In this document: in pieces, positions 1 to 7,648 of the stretch
Layout of the letters: every line of letters starts with the position of its first letter
Numbering within the stretch: the first letter of the stretch is position 1
Assembly (NCBI GenBank): GCA_002405405.1
Contig: DHLT01000108.1
Location: 4,628 to 12,996, forward strand
Length of the DNA stretch: 8,369 nucleotides
Direction of reading: 5' to 3'
Origin: Ignavibacteria bacterium UBA4661
Lineage (GTDB): Bacteria > Bacteroidota > Ignavibacteria > Kapaibacteriales > UBA4661
The notes under the pieces: model-generated
What the model was told of the DNA's origin: nothing
Databases searched by the model: none
The model's input: only the letters and a program-made list of their open reading frames with translations
Translations under genes and position numbers: made by a program

Positions 1-3000
1 TAGTTTGATGGAGGAATCAAATTAAAGAGCGGACCTTCACTCAACAATGACGGAATTGTCAAACTGTTGAATGTTGTGTTACGATATCCCCAAGCACCAT
101 TCAAACGAAAACGACCATTACCACGTGCAGGACCCATTTGACCTTGATCACTGAATGTACCATTACCATCTGTATCGGGATCGGCTAAACCAACATTCAA
201 TTGACCAGCATATGGTGTCGTACCAAGTTGGAAATTGGTTGTACCAGGTTGTGTAAATGAACGTGTGTATGTACCTGCGTGATAAGTCGAACCAACAAAA
301 CGATATGGAGAAGAGGATAATGCTCCACCACCACGTGTAGAGAATTCCAATACGCCAGGATTTGAGTTCGCAGAACCACCAATCATTACAGTACCAAAGC
401 TTGAAACATCATAGTCAAAACCAACCCAACGAACACGGAGATTTGTTACATTCACACGTACCAACTGCCCTGCCTGCGGTTCAACTATTTTCACTACCGG
501 TGTTTGCCCAATGTATTGTACGGGACAAATACCCGCAACAGTACTAATCGTATACGATGCAGAAATTGCACTTGCACCGGAAATTGCTGAAGCCGGAGCG
601 GAAGCAATTACTGTACCTCCTGCATAGTTTGTTGAAACCGTTTCACCACCATTCAGTGAAAATGCAACAACAAGGTTGGATGGAGTTGAGGTCGCATTAA
701 AACGTGTATTCGCCGCACCTTGGATGTATGCCGTCAATGCACTTGGACTCAATGTTGTTTCATTTACGTTTTGTGCGGCACCGTTAGGTAAGCCATTCCA
801 GAAACGCACCTCGCGCATTCCACCCAAGAACTGTTGAGCAGAAACACTTGCATTTGCCATTGTATTTGTTGTTGACAATGTGCGAGCAGGTGCCCAACCG
901 ATATATGTTGGGAAAGTGTTTGCTGTTGCAGTTGTACCAACGGTTGGTGGAACAAGGCGCACAGCTGCCCCTAACTGGGTAGCAACAGAGTCTTCATTTT
1001 GTGGATTACCATCGATATAGAATGTCACGCGCGACGAACCGACATTATCGTTAACATCGACCAACACACCAACATGCGACCACAATGTATCCAATGTACG
1101 AGTCAAAGGCGCAATCAGAGGACGGTTAATATCACTCACTGCACGGCGTGTTGTACCGTCAGTTAAACCAACAATCAATTCGAGTTGCCCCGTCGATAGA
1201 AGATTGAAAGCATAGTGAACACCATTGCTTGAACCTTTTGTCAAAATCGGATAGAAATTACTACCTGATGGGAACTGATATGGACGAATCCAAGCTTCAA
1301 CAAAAGAATAACGATTATTCATGTTCAAACCGGTACCGGCAGGAACAGTCAGCTGTGAATTCGAGTTCATATTAGCCACAAAATACGGAGCGAGAGCAAA
1401 GTCACCGGATACAGACTGGATAGCTTGTACTAATGCAGAATCCGATGATGATGAACGACCACGTAAACGTAAGCGAGCTACTCGATCATAAGTCGAAAGA
1501 CTTGATGTTGTTGCACTCTGTGCATTCGATGCCAAATCATTATCAGTTGGACCTCCCCAGTTGTAGAGTGGCGACCAATGAGGAAGGTAATTACGAATAT
1601 GAGTCATTGGAGCTGTGATGTCAAAACCACCATTTACAAAAGATGACGGTGCCAAATCAGCAGAAGTCACCTCTAAATCCAATGGAAAACCATTCGCACC
1701 ACCGAGATTTGCAGCAGTAGAACCTAAGAAACCTGCTGGTGCCACACCTGCGTATGTTGTCGAAGCAAAAGTTGACATCGCATATGTCCAGTTGCCTGAG
1801 CCAATTTGGAATTGAATATCCAAATCACGACTATTTGATTGATCGATATTACCCAAACCATACCCTGCCCAACGAATTTGAGCAGCTGTTGTCCACCATT
1901 CAGCAGCACCATTGACAGACACATTACCAAGATTACTAATACCTTCGCAACCACGTGGAGATGTAATCTTAATATGACCACGATCAGGACGATAGCGCGC
2001 AAGTGATGCCGAAGTCGTCGCGCTAATCATGTAGTTGGCGTTATTTGTTCCAAATTGGAAATTCGTTTCCGTCGCAAGATCTGCTTGCGAACCCTGCAGT
2101 GTATAATACAACTCCAATGCGCGCTTCACATTATTTGATGCTTGTACTGCTGGTGTAACATTAAATGTTGCGGGATTAGATACACCAGGAATGAAACGAC
2201 GCAATGCTGAAGCATATAATGTATCACTCAACGGTGCACGCCATACTTGAACATCTTTCAATCCGCCATGGAAGTAGTTGTTTTGATTGCTCAAACCGCC
2301 ATTTGTTGTTGGGTTCACACCCACCCATACACGATGACTTGTCAACAATGAGCGAATGTTCAAGCCGGATGTATTTGTTTGACGAGCAACTAACTCACCA
2401 TCAACGTAGAGACTCACAACATTATCTTGTACTGTTGCAGCAATATGGTACCAGTTGTTACCTACACCTGGTGTACCACCACTCAAAGGAGGATTATTAG
2501 GAACCACTGTATTTGTACCATCGACAGTTAAAGCATTCGGTGCTTGCACAGTCGCGACGTATGTTGGTGTTGCACCAGGAAGATTCTGACGTACACGGAA
2601 TGACGGTATATTGCCATTCGCAAGGTATAACATCCATGCACCCTCTTGGTTAGCATTCGGCTCACCAGTAGCAATAATACCTACTTCAGAGCCATCCGGT
2701 TTTTTACTCGTTAAGTTCACCCATGCAGATACTGTGAACTGGGTAGGTGTACTAAATGGAGATTGAGAAACCAAATACTCATTCTGACCATTGAACTGTG
2801 CATAGAAGTTCCGACCAAGAATGAATGTCTGATTAATATCAGCAATACGTGTCGTCGAAGTTCCTGCTTCAGCGCGTGAGGTCAAAATCGATTGTGAACC
2901 TGTTGTAACAAGTTGCACAATACGTAATGCCGCTGTTTCGGAAGCTACTTGGAAGTTGGAGTTTGTTCCCCATACAACACGAAGAATACCACCATAACCG

Positions 3001-4241
3001 GCAAATTGCGATGCAAAAGATGGAATAACAGTACCATCTGTTGATGTAATTAAGAAGTCTGCCGGAGTTACACCTGAAGTAACAGGAGCATTAGCGTTAG
3101 TAATCTCATTTGTTCCAAAGAAATCTCTATTACCGTACGGAATAGCCTGTAAACTTGCTGTCGTTTCCGCTACACGACCAATATCTACCCATGCAGAACT
3201 TGGAGATTGACGATAGGAAAATGCATACGCAAGAGTCGTTGTACCATATTGTGCATAAACAAGTGGTGTCGATGCTGTCGTTGTACCGGCAACAATCAAA
3301 CCACTTCGCTCAAAATAAATCGGGAATCCGGCACGACCGGGGTTTGTACCTGCAGGATCGCGTTGATACAACCGACTTCTTGAAATTGTTGATGATGATA
3401 ATGACGGATTAAGTAAAGTAATACCGGCAATTTTAAATCCTGTACCTGCGCCACCGACATCACCGGTGCTGTAGTCTGACTCCCATGTAGGATTAACAAA
3501 TGTCAAACGAGCGCTAGGCGATGTTGAACTGGTAATCTCTGTACCATCACTTCTAAAGAGGCGTGTTGGCGAGAAGTTACCGGGCGACAAACCAGCTTGT
3601 CCAACAAAGACAATTCCTGTTGTTGCTGCAGAGAACCCTGGCTGATCCTCATTGATAATATCAAACCAAATGGAGCCGATAAACGACCCTTTGGCTGTGC
3701 TGCTATCTGGGCGAAAACCATTCGTTGCACCCAAGGTACCCAAGTTCAACTCAAGTTTGTGAACAAAATTCGATCCGCCATCGTTTGACGGAGCACTCGA
3801 CAGCGTAATGCTGGATCCTGTAACCACCGAATTGACCAAGCGGTACACACTCGATGTCGAAATCTGATCAATATCAACGTTGATACTGTCAGTTTGTCCA
3901 TACTGATATTGTCCCAAGGGTCCCAAAAGACCAGCAAAGATTCCCGACGTCCCCGTTGTCGAGGGTGCTAGGAAACTAGTGTTGTACTGCATGGAGATCG
4001 TAGCAGATCCTAAGCGTTCGGATTGCGGTCCGACGCCTCCATTCAGCAATTTCATCCAGAGTTCGACCTGGATTTGGTCGCCGCGTCTGCGGTGGACTGC
4101 AGTGAGCTGATACTGCTCAGTTTGAGCAAGTAGATCAACTCCTAGCACCGCTAACAAGGCAACACACGATACCACCAAAGCGCGTAATCGCATTTTCGAC
4201 GCTTTGAGTAATCGTACGGCATTCGGTACGGAGTAAGGCAT
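1..4241 (-). CDS. Large secreted protein with two LamG/concanavalin A-like domains (3' end cut by window edge)
   Basis: I checked every in-frame triplet from 4241 to 3 and found no stop, giving 1,413 visible codons. The codon cut by the edge reads TA plus an unseen base, so it is Tyr or a stop. Residues 18-39 (RLR, then a hydrophobic run ending DLLA) look like a Sec signal peptide cleaved after Ala39. Residues about 41-470 are beta-rich and Ser/Thr/Gly-rich, with no recognised catalytic motif. LamG 1 spans about 478-675 (W597-Y-H-I-A, then YVDGE, later KDVQVW). LamG 2 spans about 945-1160 (W1054-S-H-V, FYIDG, MREVRFW). Trp-bearing strands follow each: IRWAGYG near 789 and VRWVGFD near 1270. 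LamG domains often bind glycans or serve as structural modules. Surface binding or adhesion is my inference. Many FCB-group proteins of this type end in a type IX secretion domain, but that end is not visible. Start 4241 is chosen for its GAGGTG site; in-frame ATGs at 4295 and 4193 are alternatives. Confidence 0.88.
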   Translation of the reverse strand, partial: MPYSVPNAVRLLKASKMRLRALVVSCVALLAVLGVDLLAQTEQYQLTAVHRRRGDQIQVELWMKLLNGGVGPQSERLGSATISMQYNTSFLAPSTTGTSGIFAGLLGPLGQYQYGQTDSINVDIDQISTSSVYRLVNSVVTGSSITLSSAPSNDGGSNFVHKLELNLGTLGATNGFRPDSSTAKGSFIGSIWFDIINEDQPGFSAATTGIVFVGQAGLSPGNFSPTRLFRSDGTEITSSTSPSARLTFVNPTWESDYSTGDVGGAGTGFKIAGITLLNPSLSSSTISRSRLYQRDPAGTNPGRAGFPIYFERSGLIVAGTTTASTPLVYAQYGTTTLAYAFSYRQSPSSAWVDIGRVAETTASLQAIPYGNRDFFGTNEITNANAPVTSGVTPADFLITSTDGTVIPSFASQFAGYGGILRVVWGTNSNFQVASETAALRIVQLVTTGSQSILTSRAEAGTSTTRIADINQTFILGRNFYAQFNGQNEYLVSQSPFSTPTQFTVSAWVNLTSKKPDGSEVGIIATGEPNANQEGAWMLYLANGNIPSFRVRQNLPGATPTYVATVQAPNALTVDGTNTVVPNNPPLSGGTPGVGNNWYHIAATVQDNVVSLYVDGELVARQTNTSGLNIRSLLTSHRVWVGVNPTTNGGLSNQNNYFHGGLKDVQVWRAPLSDTLYASALRRFIPGVSNPATFNVTPAVQASNNVKRALELYYTLQGSQADLATETNFQFGTNNANYMISATTSASLARYRPDRGHIKITSPRGCEGISNLGNVSVNGAAEWWTTAAQIRWAGYGLGNIDQSNSRDLDIQFQIGSGNWTYAMSTFASTTYAGVAPAGFLGSTAANLGGANGFPLDLEVTSADLAPSSFVNGGFDITAPMTHIRNYLPHWSPLYNWGGPTDNDLASNAQSATTSSLSTYDRVARLRLRGRSSSSDSALVQAIQSVSGDFALAPYFVANMNSNSQLTVPAGTGLNMNNRYSFVEAWIRPYQFPSGSNFYPILTKGSSNGVHYAFNLLSTGQLELIVGLTDGTTRRAVSDINRPLIAPLTRTLDTLWSHVGVLVDVNDNVGSSRVTFYIDGNPQNEDSVATQLGAAVRLVPPTVGTTATANTFPTYIGWAPARTLSTTNTMANASVSAQQFLGGMREVRFWNGLPNGAAQNVNETTLSPSALTAYIQGAANTRFNATSTPSNLVVAFSLNGGETVSTNYAGGTVIASAPASAISGASAISASYTISTVAGICPVQYIGQTPVVKIVEPQAGQLVRVNVTNLRVRWVGFDYDVSSFGTVMIGGSANSNPGVLEFSTRGGGALSSSPYRFVGSTYHAGTYTRSFTQPGTTNFQLGTTPYAGQLNVGLADPDTDGNGTFSDQGQMGPARGNGRFRLNGAWGYRNTTFNSLTIPSLLSEGPLFNLIPPSN

Positions 4242-4245
4242 ATAA

Positions 4246-4251
4246 CACCTC
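4246..4251 (-). promoter_or_regulatory. Shine-Dalgarno site of the LamG gene
   Basis: On the minus strand GAGGTG lies four bases before the ATG at 4241 and matches the anti-Shine-Dalgarno end of 16S rRNA. Neither the upstream in-frame ATG at 4295 nor the internal one at 4193 has a comparable site. This decides the start, although 4193 would give a more compact signal peptide. Confidence 0.6.
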
Positions 4252-4303
4252 AATTGAATTAAAAATTGGTGAAAACCACCGTGATTTGAAGACATTCTAC
4301 TCT

Positions 4304-4320
4304 GAGTGCACTTTACACTC
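4304..4320. promoter_or_regulatory. Inverted repeat upstream of the LamG gene, possible operator
   Basis: GAGTG (4304-4308) and CACTC (4316-4320) form a perfect 5-bp dyad around a 7-base centre, 63 bases upstream of the LamG start. On the minus strand a weak -10-like TAAAGT lies inside it, so a bound protein could block transcription. The arms are short and chance is not excluded. Confidence 0.3.
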
Positions 4321-4492
4321 TCTCTTTGTATCGGCAATCCGTTAAAAAACTTAATGTTTAAAAGTTTTCTTCAGGATGTGCTTACTTGCATCGTCCTACT
4401 TTACTGTTCATCATTACATGTTCCTATCTCAGAGAATTCATACAACTATCGTTCCTAAAATTTTGAGACGAACATTTTTGCGTTGAACTGCA

Positions 4493-4510
4493 GTAAAAAA
4501 GTCTTTTTAC
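4493..4510. other. Perfect A/T-rich inverted repeat
   Basis: GTAAAAA (4493-4499) and TTTTTAC (4504-4510) are perfect reverse complements around the four bases AGTC. The 7-bp stem has a single G-C pair, so it is too weak to be a good terminator by itself. It lies about 30 bases left of the tandem TGGCT palindromes and may belong to the same control region. Confidence 0.4.
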
Positions 4511-4539
4511 GCTGTTTGTCATGCGAAACACTTCCCTTA

Positions 4540-4577
4540 CAATGGCTATGAATAGCCACAATGGCTTTTATCAGCCA
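4540..4577. promoter_or_regulatory. Tandem pair of TGGCT-N6-AGCCA palindromes, likely protein-binding sites
   Basis: Two copies of the same dyad lie head to tail with a period of 19 bases. Copy 1 has TGGCT at 4543-4547 and AGCCA at 4554-4558. Copy 2 has TGGCT at 4562-4566 and AGCCA at 4573-4577. Each copy follows the trinucleotide CAA, and the two six-base centres differ (ATGAAT and TTTATC). Conserved arms around a variable centre of fixed length is the pattern expected of binding sites for a dimeric regulator. In copy 1 the dyad extends inward to seven perfect pairs (TGGCTAT/ATAGCCA). I saw no other full TGGCT-N6-AGCCA site in the window. The pair lies about 175 bases before mogA and 300 before the LamG gene, so either could be the target. 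Paired RNA hairpins are the alternative reading. Confidence 0.55.
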
Positions 4578-4629
4578 AACTTTCTTCTCTACTCCTCTTT
4601 GTGTTCAACAATCATGAATGTTTAGTTAC

Positions 4630-4685
4630 GCTTTGATCTGCCGATACTGATACACAACAAGCAAAGCAGATCTTCCAAAGTTTTT
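4630..4685 (+). promoter_or_regulatory. Possible attenuator-like stem in the mogA leader
   Basis: GATCTGC (4635-4641) pairs perfectly with GCAGATC (4666-4672). Outside it CTTT (4631-4634) can pair with AAAG (4677-4680) across a four-base bulge, and TTTTT (4681-4685) follows at once. A competing helix, GCTTTG (4630-4635) with CAAAGC (4662-4667), shares bases with the first, so the two cannot form together. Exclusive helices ending in a T-run are typical of transcription attenuators. The 24-base loop and modest stems make this uncertain. It would act about 65 bases before the mogA start if the transcript begins upstream of 4630. Confidence 0.3.
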
Positions 4686-4751
4686 CTCGATGCAAAATCT
4701 GTCGTTCGCTTTATCTCCTCAATACTTGTACATGATTTTTCTTGTTGACCC

Positions 4752-5324
4752 ATGAATGCTGTGTTGGATTCTCCTTTACTCGTTTTGTCTTCTCCTTTGC
4801 GTGTGGGTATTGTTACAATCTCTGATCGCGCCAGTAATGGCATCTATGCGGATATATCAGGTCAAGAGATTCAAACATTTCTACGTGAACTCATTCTATC
4901 GCCTCTCGAGTTTTCCTACATTGTCATACCTGATGAACAAGTACTCATTGAGCAAACTCTCACTCGCTATGCCGATATTGAGCATTGTGCACTTATTCTT
5001 ACTACCGGAGGTACTGGACCTGCACCACGCGATGTTACACCCGAAGCCATGCACAACATTTGCACCAAAACCCTGCCAGGTTTTGGCGAACAAATGCGAT
5101 CTGCTTCGCTCCGTAGTGTACCGACAGCCATCCTTTCCCGTCAAACCGCAGGGATACGAGGCTCATCGCTTCTCTTAAACCTTCCTGGCAAACCACGTGC
5201 CATTCGTGAATGTTTATCTGCTGTATTCCCCGCCATACCATACTGTTTAGAATTAATTGATGCCATCCCTGCTGTTCGTGCTCTTCAGTACGCAGAATCT
5301 GCAGGTGTTTGGTCACCGCTATGA
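4752..5324 (+). CDS. mogA: MogA, molybdopterin adenylyltransferase
   Basis: This cytoplasmic enzyme activates molybdopterin with ATP, giving adenylyl-molybdopterin for molybdate insertion in molybdenum-cofactor synthesis. The 190-residue product matches the Mog family closely: VGIVTISDRAS (18-28), IPDEQ (59-63), TTGGTGPAPRDVTPEA (84-99), PGFGEQMR (109-116), VPTAILSRQ (123-131) and LNLPGKP (142-148). Asp61 and Asp94 align with the E. coli MogA catalytic residues Asp49 and Asp82 at the same offset of 12. The GFGEQMR and VPTAILSRQ blocks favour MogA over its paralogue MoaB. About 12 residues precede the usual start and no Shine-Dalgarno site is visible before the ATG, so a start near residue 12 (TTG) is possible. 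No other moa or moe gene is in the window. It diverges from the LamG gene and is followed 187 bases later by the chemoreceptor, probably as a separate unit. Confidence 0.95.
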   Translation: MNAVLDSPLLVLSSPLRVGIVTISDRASNGIYADISGQEIQTFLRELILSPLEFSYIVIPDEQVLIEQTLTRYADIEHCALILTTGGTGPAPRDVTPEAMHNICTKTLPGFGEQMRSASLRSVPTAILSRQTAGIRGSSLLLNLPGKPRAIRECLSAVFPAIPYCLELIDAIPAVRALQYAESAGVWSPL

Positions 5325-5511
5325 TTTTCTCACTTTACACGTTAGAAATCCATTTTGTCATATAAGGTCTTTATTGTACTTTGGCGAGCTGTTCCCTCGG
5401 TGATTTATGCCTGTCATCGTCGCGTTACAAAGTCTCTGTTAATATCGTGCGCATATCTCATCCGAAAACCGTAGGATCTATTGTTTCATTTCTCTCTTCA
5501 CTTTTATTTAT

Positions 5512-7386
5512 ATGAAGAATATCTCTCTTCGTTCTAAACTCTTCTGGGGCTTTGGCATCATGCTTGGCTTTATTGCAATTGTTGGCTATGCCGGTGTGTA
5601 TAGCCTCAACAAGATGGTACCTGCGACCAAAACTATGTATGTTGATCGCCTAGAACCATCCGCACAAATGGGCTCCCTAATGCGCGATTGGTATCGCATT
5701 CGTTCTATAATGCTAATGCACATCATTGAAACAGATCCATCAGTGAAATCTAACAATGAAGTCACGATGACAAAGCTACTTGATGATATTAAAAAAGTTG
5801 AAGAAGGATATGAAGCTACTTACCTTGTTCCTGAGGAGACCACCACATATGCAGAGTATAAAAAAGCCAAAGCAGAATATCTTCAACGCCGCGTGGGTAT
5901 CTTGAGCGTGAGCCATACGGGCAACATCGCTGAGTCGTATAAAGTGGCTAATGATGCACGCCCCTATTTAGAAGCAGTTGTTAATGCAGCAGATCGACTA
6001 CTAAAAATTCAACAAGAAGTAGGCAAACAGATTTTAGAAGAAAATGAAAAGACAGCATCTATTGTTTATTCTCTTATTTATAGTCTTGGAGGTGGAGCAT
6101 TGTTGGTAGGCATCTTACTTGCCTTCTACATCGCTCGACTCATTGCAACGCCAATCGAGGCATTACAGTCTGCTGCTGAAAAAGTTGCACAAGGCAAACT
6201 TGATGTTCATCTTGATAATGACAGTAGCGACGAAATTGGTAAACTCTCTAAGAGTTTTAGTATCATGGTTCGTAATATTCGATCTGCTCGCGATGAAAGT
6301 GAGGCTAATGCTCAATATCTGCGTGACAGCGTTAATACCATGCTTACAGCTATGGAGCAGTTCTCTCGTGGCGATTTGACTATACGGTTGAAAATTACCG
6401 GTGAAGACACCATCAATATGCTCTTCGACGGATTTAACACTACAGTCGAACACATGCGCCAAACGATTATGAATGTTAGTAATGCAACAACGACTGCTTC
6501 CGCCGCTGCGACTCAACTTGCGGCAACTGCTGAAGAGATGTCAAGAGTAGCTCAAGATCAAGCACATAAAACATCCTTAGTTGCAGCTTCAGTTGATGAG
6601 ATGCTGCAAACCGTACGCACGAATGCCAGTGCAACAACGCAAACTGCTTCTGTAGCAGAAAACAATGGGAAAAGCGCACGATCCGGTGGTGACATTGTTG
6701 AAAAGACTTTGGTCAAAATGCGTGATATTGCCGATGTTGTTACACGGTCAGCTGATACGGTACGTCGACTAGGTGATTCCAGCGCAAATATCGGTGAGAT
6801 TGTATCGGTTATTGATGAAATTGCTGACCAAACAAACTTACTTGCCCTCAATGCTGCTATCGAAGCGGCTCGTGCCGGTGAACAAGGACGTGGCTTTGCC
6901 GTAGTTGCTGATGAAGTGCGCAAACTCGCTGAGCGCACGAGTATTGCTACCAAACAAATATCACAAACAATTAAGCAAATTCAAGAAGAAACAATCATTG
7001 CTGTACGTGAAATGCAACGTGGCAGCAAAGAAGTTAGTGAGGGTATGTCTCTTGCTGATGAAGCCGGTAAAGCTCTCAACAATATTGTACAAGGCACTTC
7101 TCAAGTACAAGATATGGTTACGCAAATTGCCGCGGCAACTGAAGAGCAAGCGCAAACCAGCGAACAAATTGCTGGCAATGTCAACTCTATGGCATCATCG
7201 AGCGAAGAAACAACACATGCCCTCAATGAAGTTGTTAGCACAGTGGAAAGTTTATCACGCATGACAGAAAATCTTAGCGGACTTATTTCAAAGTTCCACA
7301 CAGATGCCAACACGCAAATGAATCATCCAGCCCTGAATGGTCATTATTCTAGTTTGCACACAAACAGAAAACAAATAAGCAGATAA
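5512..7386 (+). CDS. Transmembrane methyl-accepting chemotaxis protein
   Basis: A 624-residue chemoreceptor that would control CheA through CheW in response to a periplasmic or membrane signal. Transmembrane helix 1 is residues 10-32. The periplasmic part (33-183, all helical in character) looks like the four-helix-bundle sensor family. Transmembrane helix 2 is about 184-207. The HAMP domain follows (about 208-262), with P214 after the membrane and the DEIG motif. A second HAMP-like segment lies at about 268-321 ([10 protein letters not shown]). The signalling hairpin spans about 322-600; its conserved tip, from [15 protein letters not shown] to EVRKLAERT, is residues 435-476. Candidate methylation helices lie around E341-E342 and E544-E545. 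The tail ends in QISR and lacks a CheR-binding WxxF-type pentapeptide. No clear Shine-Dalgarno site precedes the ATG, and the 187-base upstream gap shows no confident promoter. The ligand cannot be told from sequence. No che or flagellar genes are nearby. Confidence 0.96.
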   Translation: MKNISLRSKLFWGFGIMLGFIAIVGYAGVYSLNKMVPATKTMYVDRLEPSAQMGSLMRDWYRIRSIMLMHIIETDPSVKSNNEVTMTKLLDDIKKVEEGYEATYLVPEETTTYAEYKKAKAEYLQRRVGILSVSHTGNIAESYKVANDARPYLEAVVNAADRLLKIQQEVGKQILEENEKTASIVYSLIYSLGGGALLVGILLAFYIARLIATPIEALQSAAEKVAQGKLDVHLDNDSSDEIGKLSKSFSIMVRNIRSARDESEANAQYLRDSVNTMLTAMEQFSRGDLTIRLKITGEDTINMLFDGFNTTVEHMRQTIMNVSNATTTASAAATQLAATAEEMSRVAQDQAHKTSLVAASVDEMLQTVRTNASATTQTASVAENNGKSARSGGDIVEKTLVKMRDIADVVTRSADTVRRLGDSSANIGEIVSVIDEIADQTNLLALNAAIEAARAGEQGRGFAVVADEVRKLAERTSIATKQISQTIKQIQEETIIAVREMQRGSKEVSEGMSLADEAGKALNNIVQGTSQVQDMVTQIAAATEEQAQTSEQIAGNVNSMASSSEETTHALNEVVSTVESLSRMTENLSGLISKFHTDANTQMNHPALNGHYSSLHTNRKQISR

Positions 7387-7396
7387 ACGGCAAAAC

Positions 7397-7423
7397 AAGG
7401 GCGATAGAGATTCTATCGCCCTT
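7397..7423. terminator. Strong intrinsic terminator, probably bidirectional
   Basis: AAGGGCGATAGA (7397-7408) and TCTATCGCCCTT (7412-7423) form a perfect 12-bp stem with the three-base loop GAT. It starts ten bases after the chemoreceptor stop. The plus-strand run after it is only moderately T-rich (ATGATTTATATTT). The minus-strand exit (GTTTTGCCGTTT) is also T-rich, so it could end transcripts from the convergent glycosyltransferase too. Confidence 0.85.
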
Positions 7424-7455
7424 ATGATTTATATTTCAGACATTTATGTGTCAAA

Positions 7456-7514
7456 TCTTATACTCTGTTAGTTGCTCAAATCTTATACTGTGCGAGTAAA
7501 CTCTGATACTGTGC
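7456..7514. repeat. Short direct repeats, core TCTTATACTGTG, three copies
   Basis: Copy 1 is TCTTATACTCTG (7456-7467), copy 2 TCTTATACTGTGC (7481-7493) and copy 3 TCTGATACTGTGC (7502-7514). Copies 2 and 3 match at 12 of 13 bases with a 21-base period. Copies 1 and 2 share a 14-base exact match, TCAAATCTTATACT, starting at 7451 and 7476, a 25-base period. They lie in the gap between two convergent genes. Binding sites for a protein or remains of a tandem duplication are both possible. Confidence 0.6.
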
Positions 7515-7533
7515 ATCGGTTTCAGCTTTAGAC

Positions 7534-7569
7534 TCGACAGAGTGAACTTTGTCGAAATACAGCAGTATT
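7534..7569. other. Two adjacent hairpins in the convergent gap
   Basis: TCGACAGAG (7534-7542) and CTTTGTCGA (7547-7555) form a 9-bp stem with one G-T mismatch, which is a wobble pair in plus-strand RNA, and the loop TGAA. Next to it AATAC (7556-7560) pairs with GTATT (7565-7569) around AGCA. Neither is followed by a clear T-run. They may be part of the 3' untranslated end of the glycosyltransferase transcript or a small RNA; nothing decides between these. Confidence 0.35.
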
Positions 7570-7604
7570 CAATAATTCGATTTGTATCTGTGTATTTATG
7601 TAAA

Positions 7605-7637
7605 TCGTAGGTATCTCTATATTGTTCGCAGGTATCT
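7605..7637. repeat. Direct repeat TCG(T/C)AGGTATCT, two copies
   Basis: TCGTAGGTATCT (7605-7616) and TCGCAGGTATCT (7626-7637) differ at one base and are 21 bases apart, the same period as copies 2 and 3 of the repeat at 7456-7514. A looser relative, TCGATTTGTATCT, lies at 7577-7589. On the minus strand they follow the glycosyltransferase stop directly. Confidence 0.5.
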
Positions 7638-7648
7638 TCATTGTACAC

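Larger units (their letters stand above)
4242..4751. other. Divergent intergenic region between the LamG gene and mogA
   Basis: These 510 bases separate two genes transcribed away from each other and hold no convincing gene. The region is rich in inverted repeats: GAGTG/CACTC at 4304-4320, an A/T hairpin at 4493-4510, two TGGCT-N6-AGCCA palindromes at 4543-4577, and a stem plus T-run at 4630-4685. No sigma-70 promoter stands out on either strand. A weak minus-strand candidate is TTGCCG, a 16-base gap, then TAAAGT, which would put its -10 box inside the 4304-4320 dyad. I found no exact match to the Bacteroidota -7 consensus TAnnTTTG. Promoters for both flanking genes must lie here or very close by. 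Confidence 0.6.

Noticed and set aside
1724..2002. 92-codon minus-strand frame within the LamG gene
   Set aside because: It is an out-of-frame shadow of the long open frame, hydrophobic only because of codon composition.
4268..4280. Small hairpin GGTG-GTTTT-CACC on the minus strand in the LamG leader
   Set aside because: A 4-bp stem is expected by chance; no supporting context.
4630..4751. Moco riboswitch before mogA
   Set aside because: The leader is too short and I could not find the multi-stem architecture of the known Moco RNA; only a simple stem with one alternative pairing is present.
4622..4843. 73-codon minus-strand frame across the mogA start
   Set aside because: It is antisense to the mogA start, low in family-like features, and lies over the leader structure; no ribosome binding site supports it.
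4756..5178. 140-codon plus-strand frame overlapping mogA
   Set aside because: It is a shifted frame of a gene with unmistakable MogA motifs; its translation shows no family resemblance.
5361..5400. Sigma-54 or sigma-28 promoter before the chemoreceptor
   Set aside because: TTTGGCGAGCTGTTCC only loosely resembles a sigma-54 site and lacks the conserved GC element; no sigma-28-type pair was found.
6558..6953. 131-codon minus-strand frame inside the chemoreceptor
   Set aside because: It is antisense to the conserved signalling tip; Ala/Ser-rich open antisense frames are common opposite such genes.
7451..7637. CRISPR array
   Set aside because: The repeats are only 12-14 bases with 21-25 base periods, imperfect and two or three copies each; there are no cas genes and no spacers of usual length.
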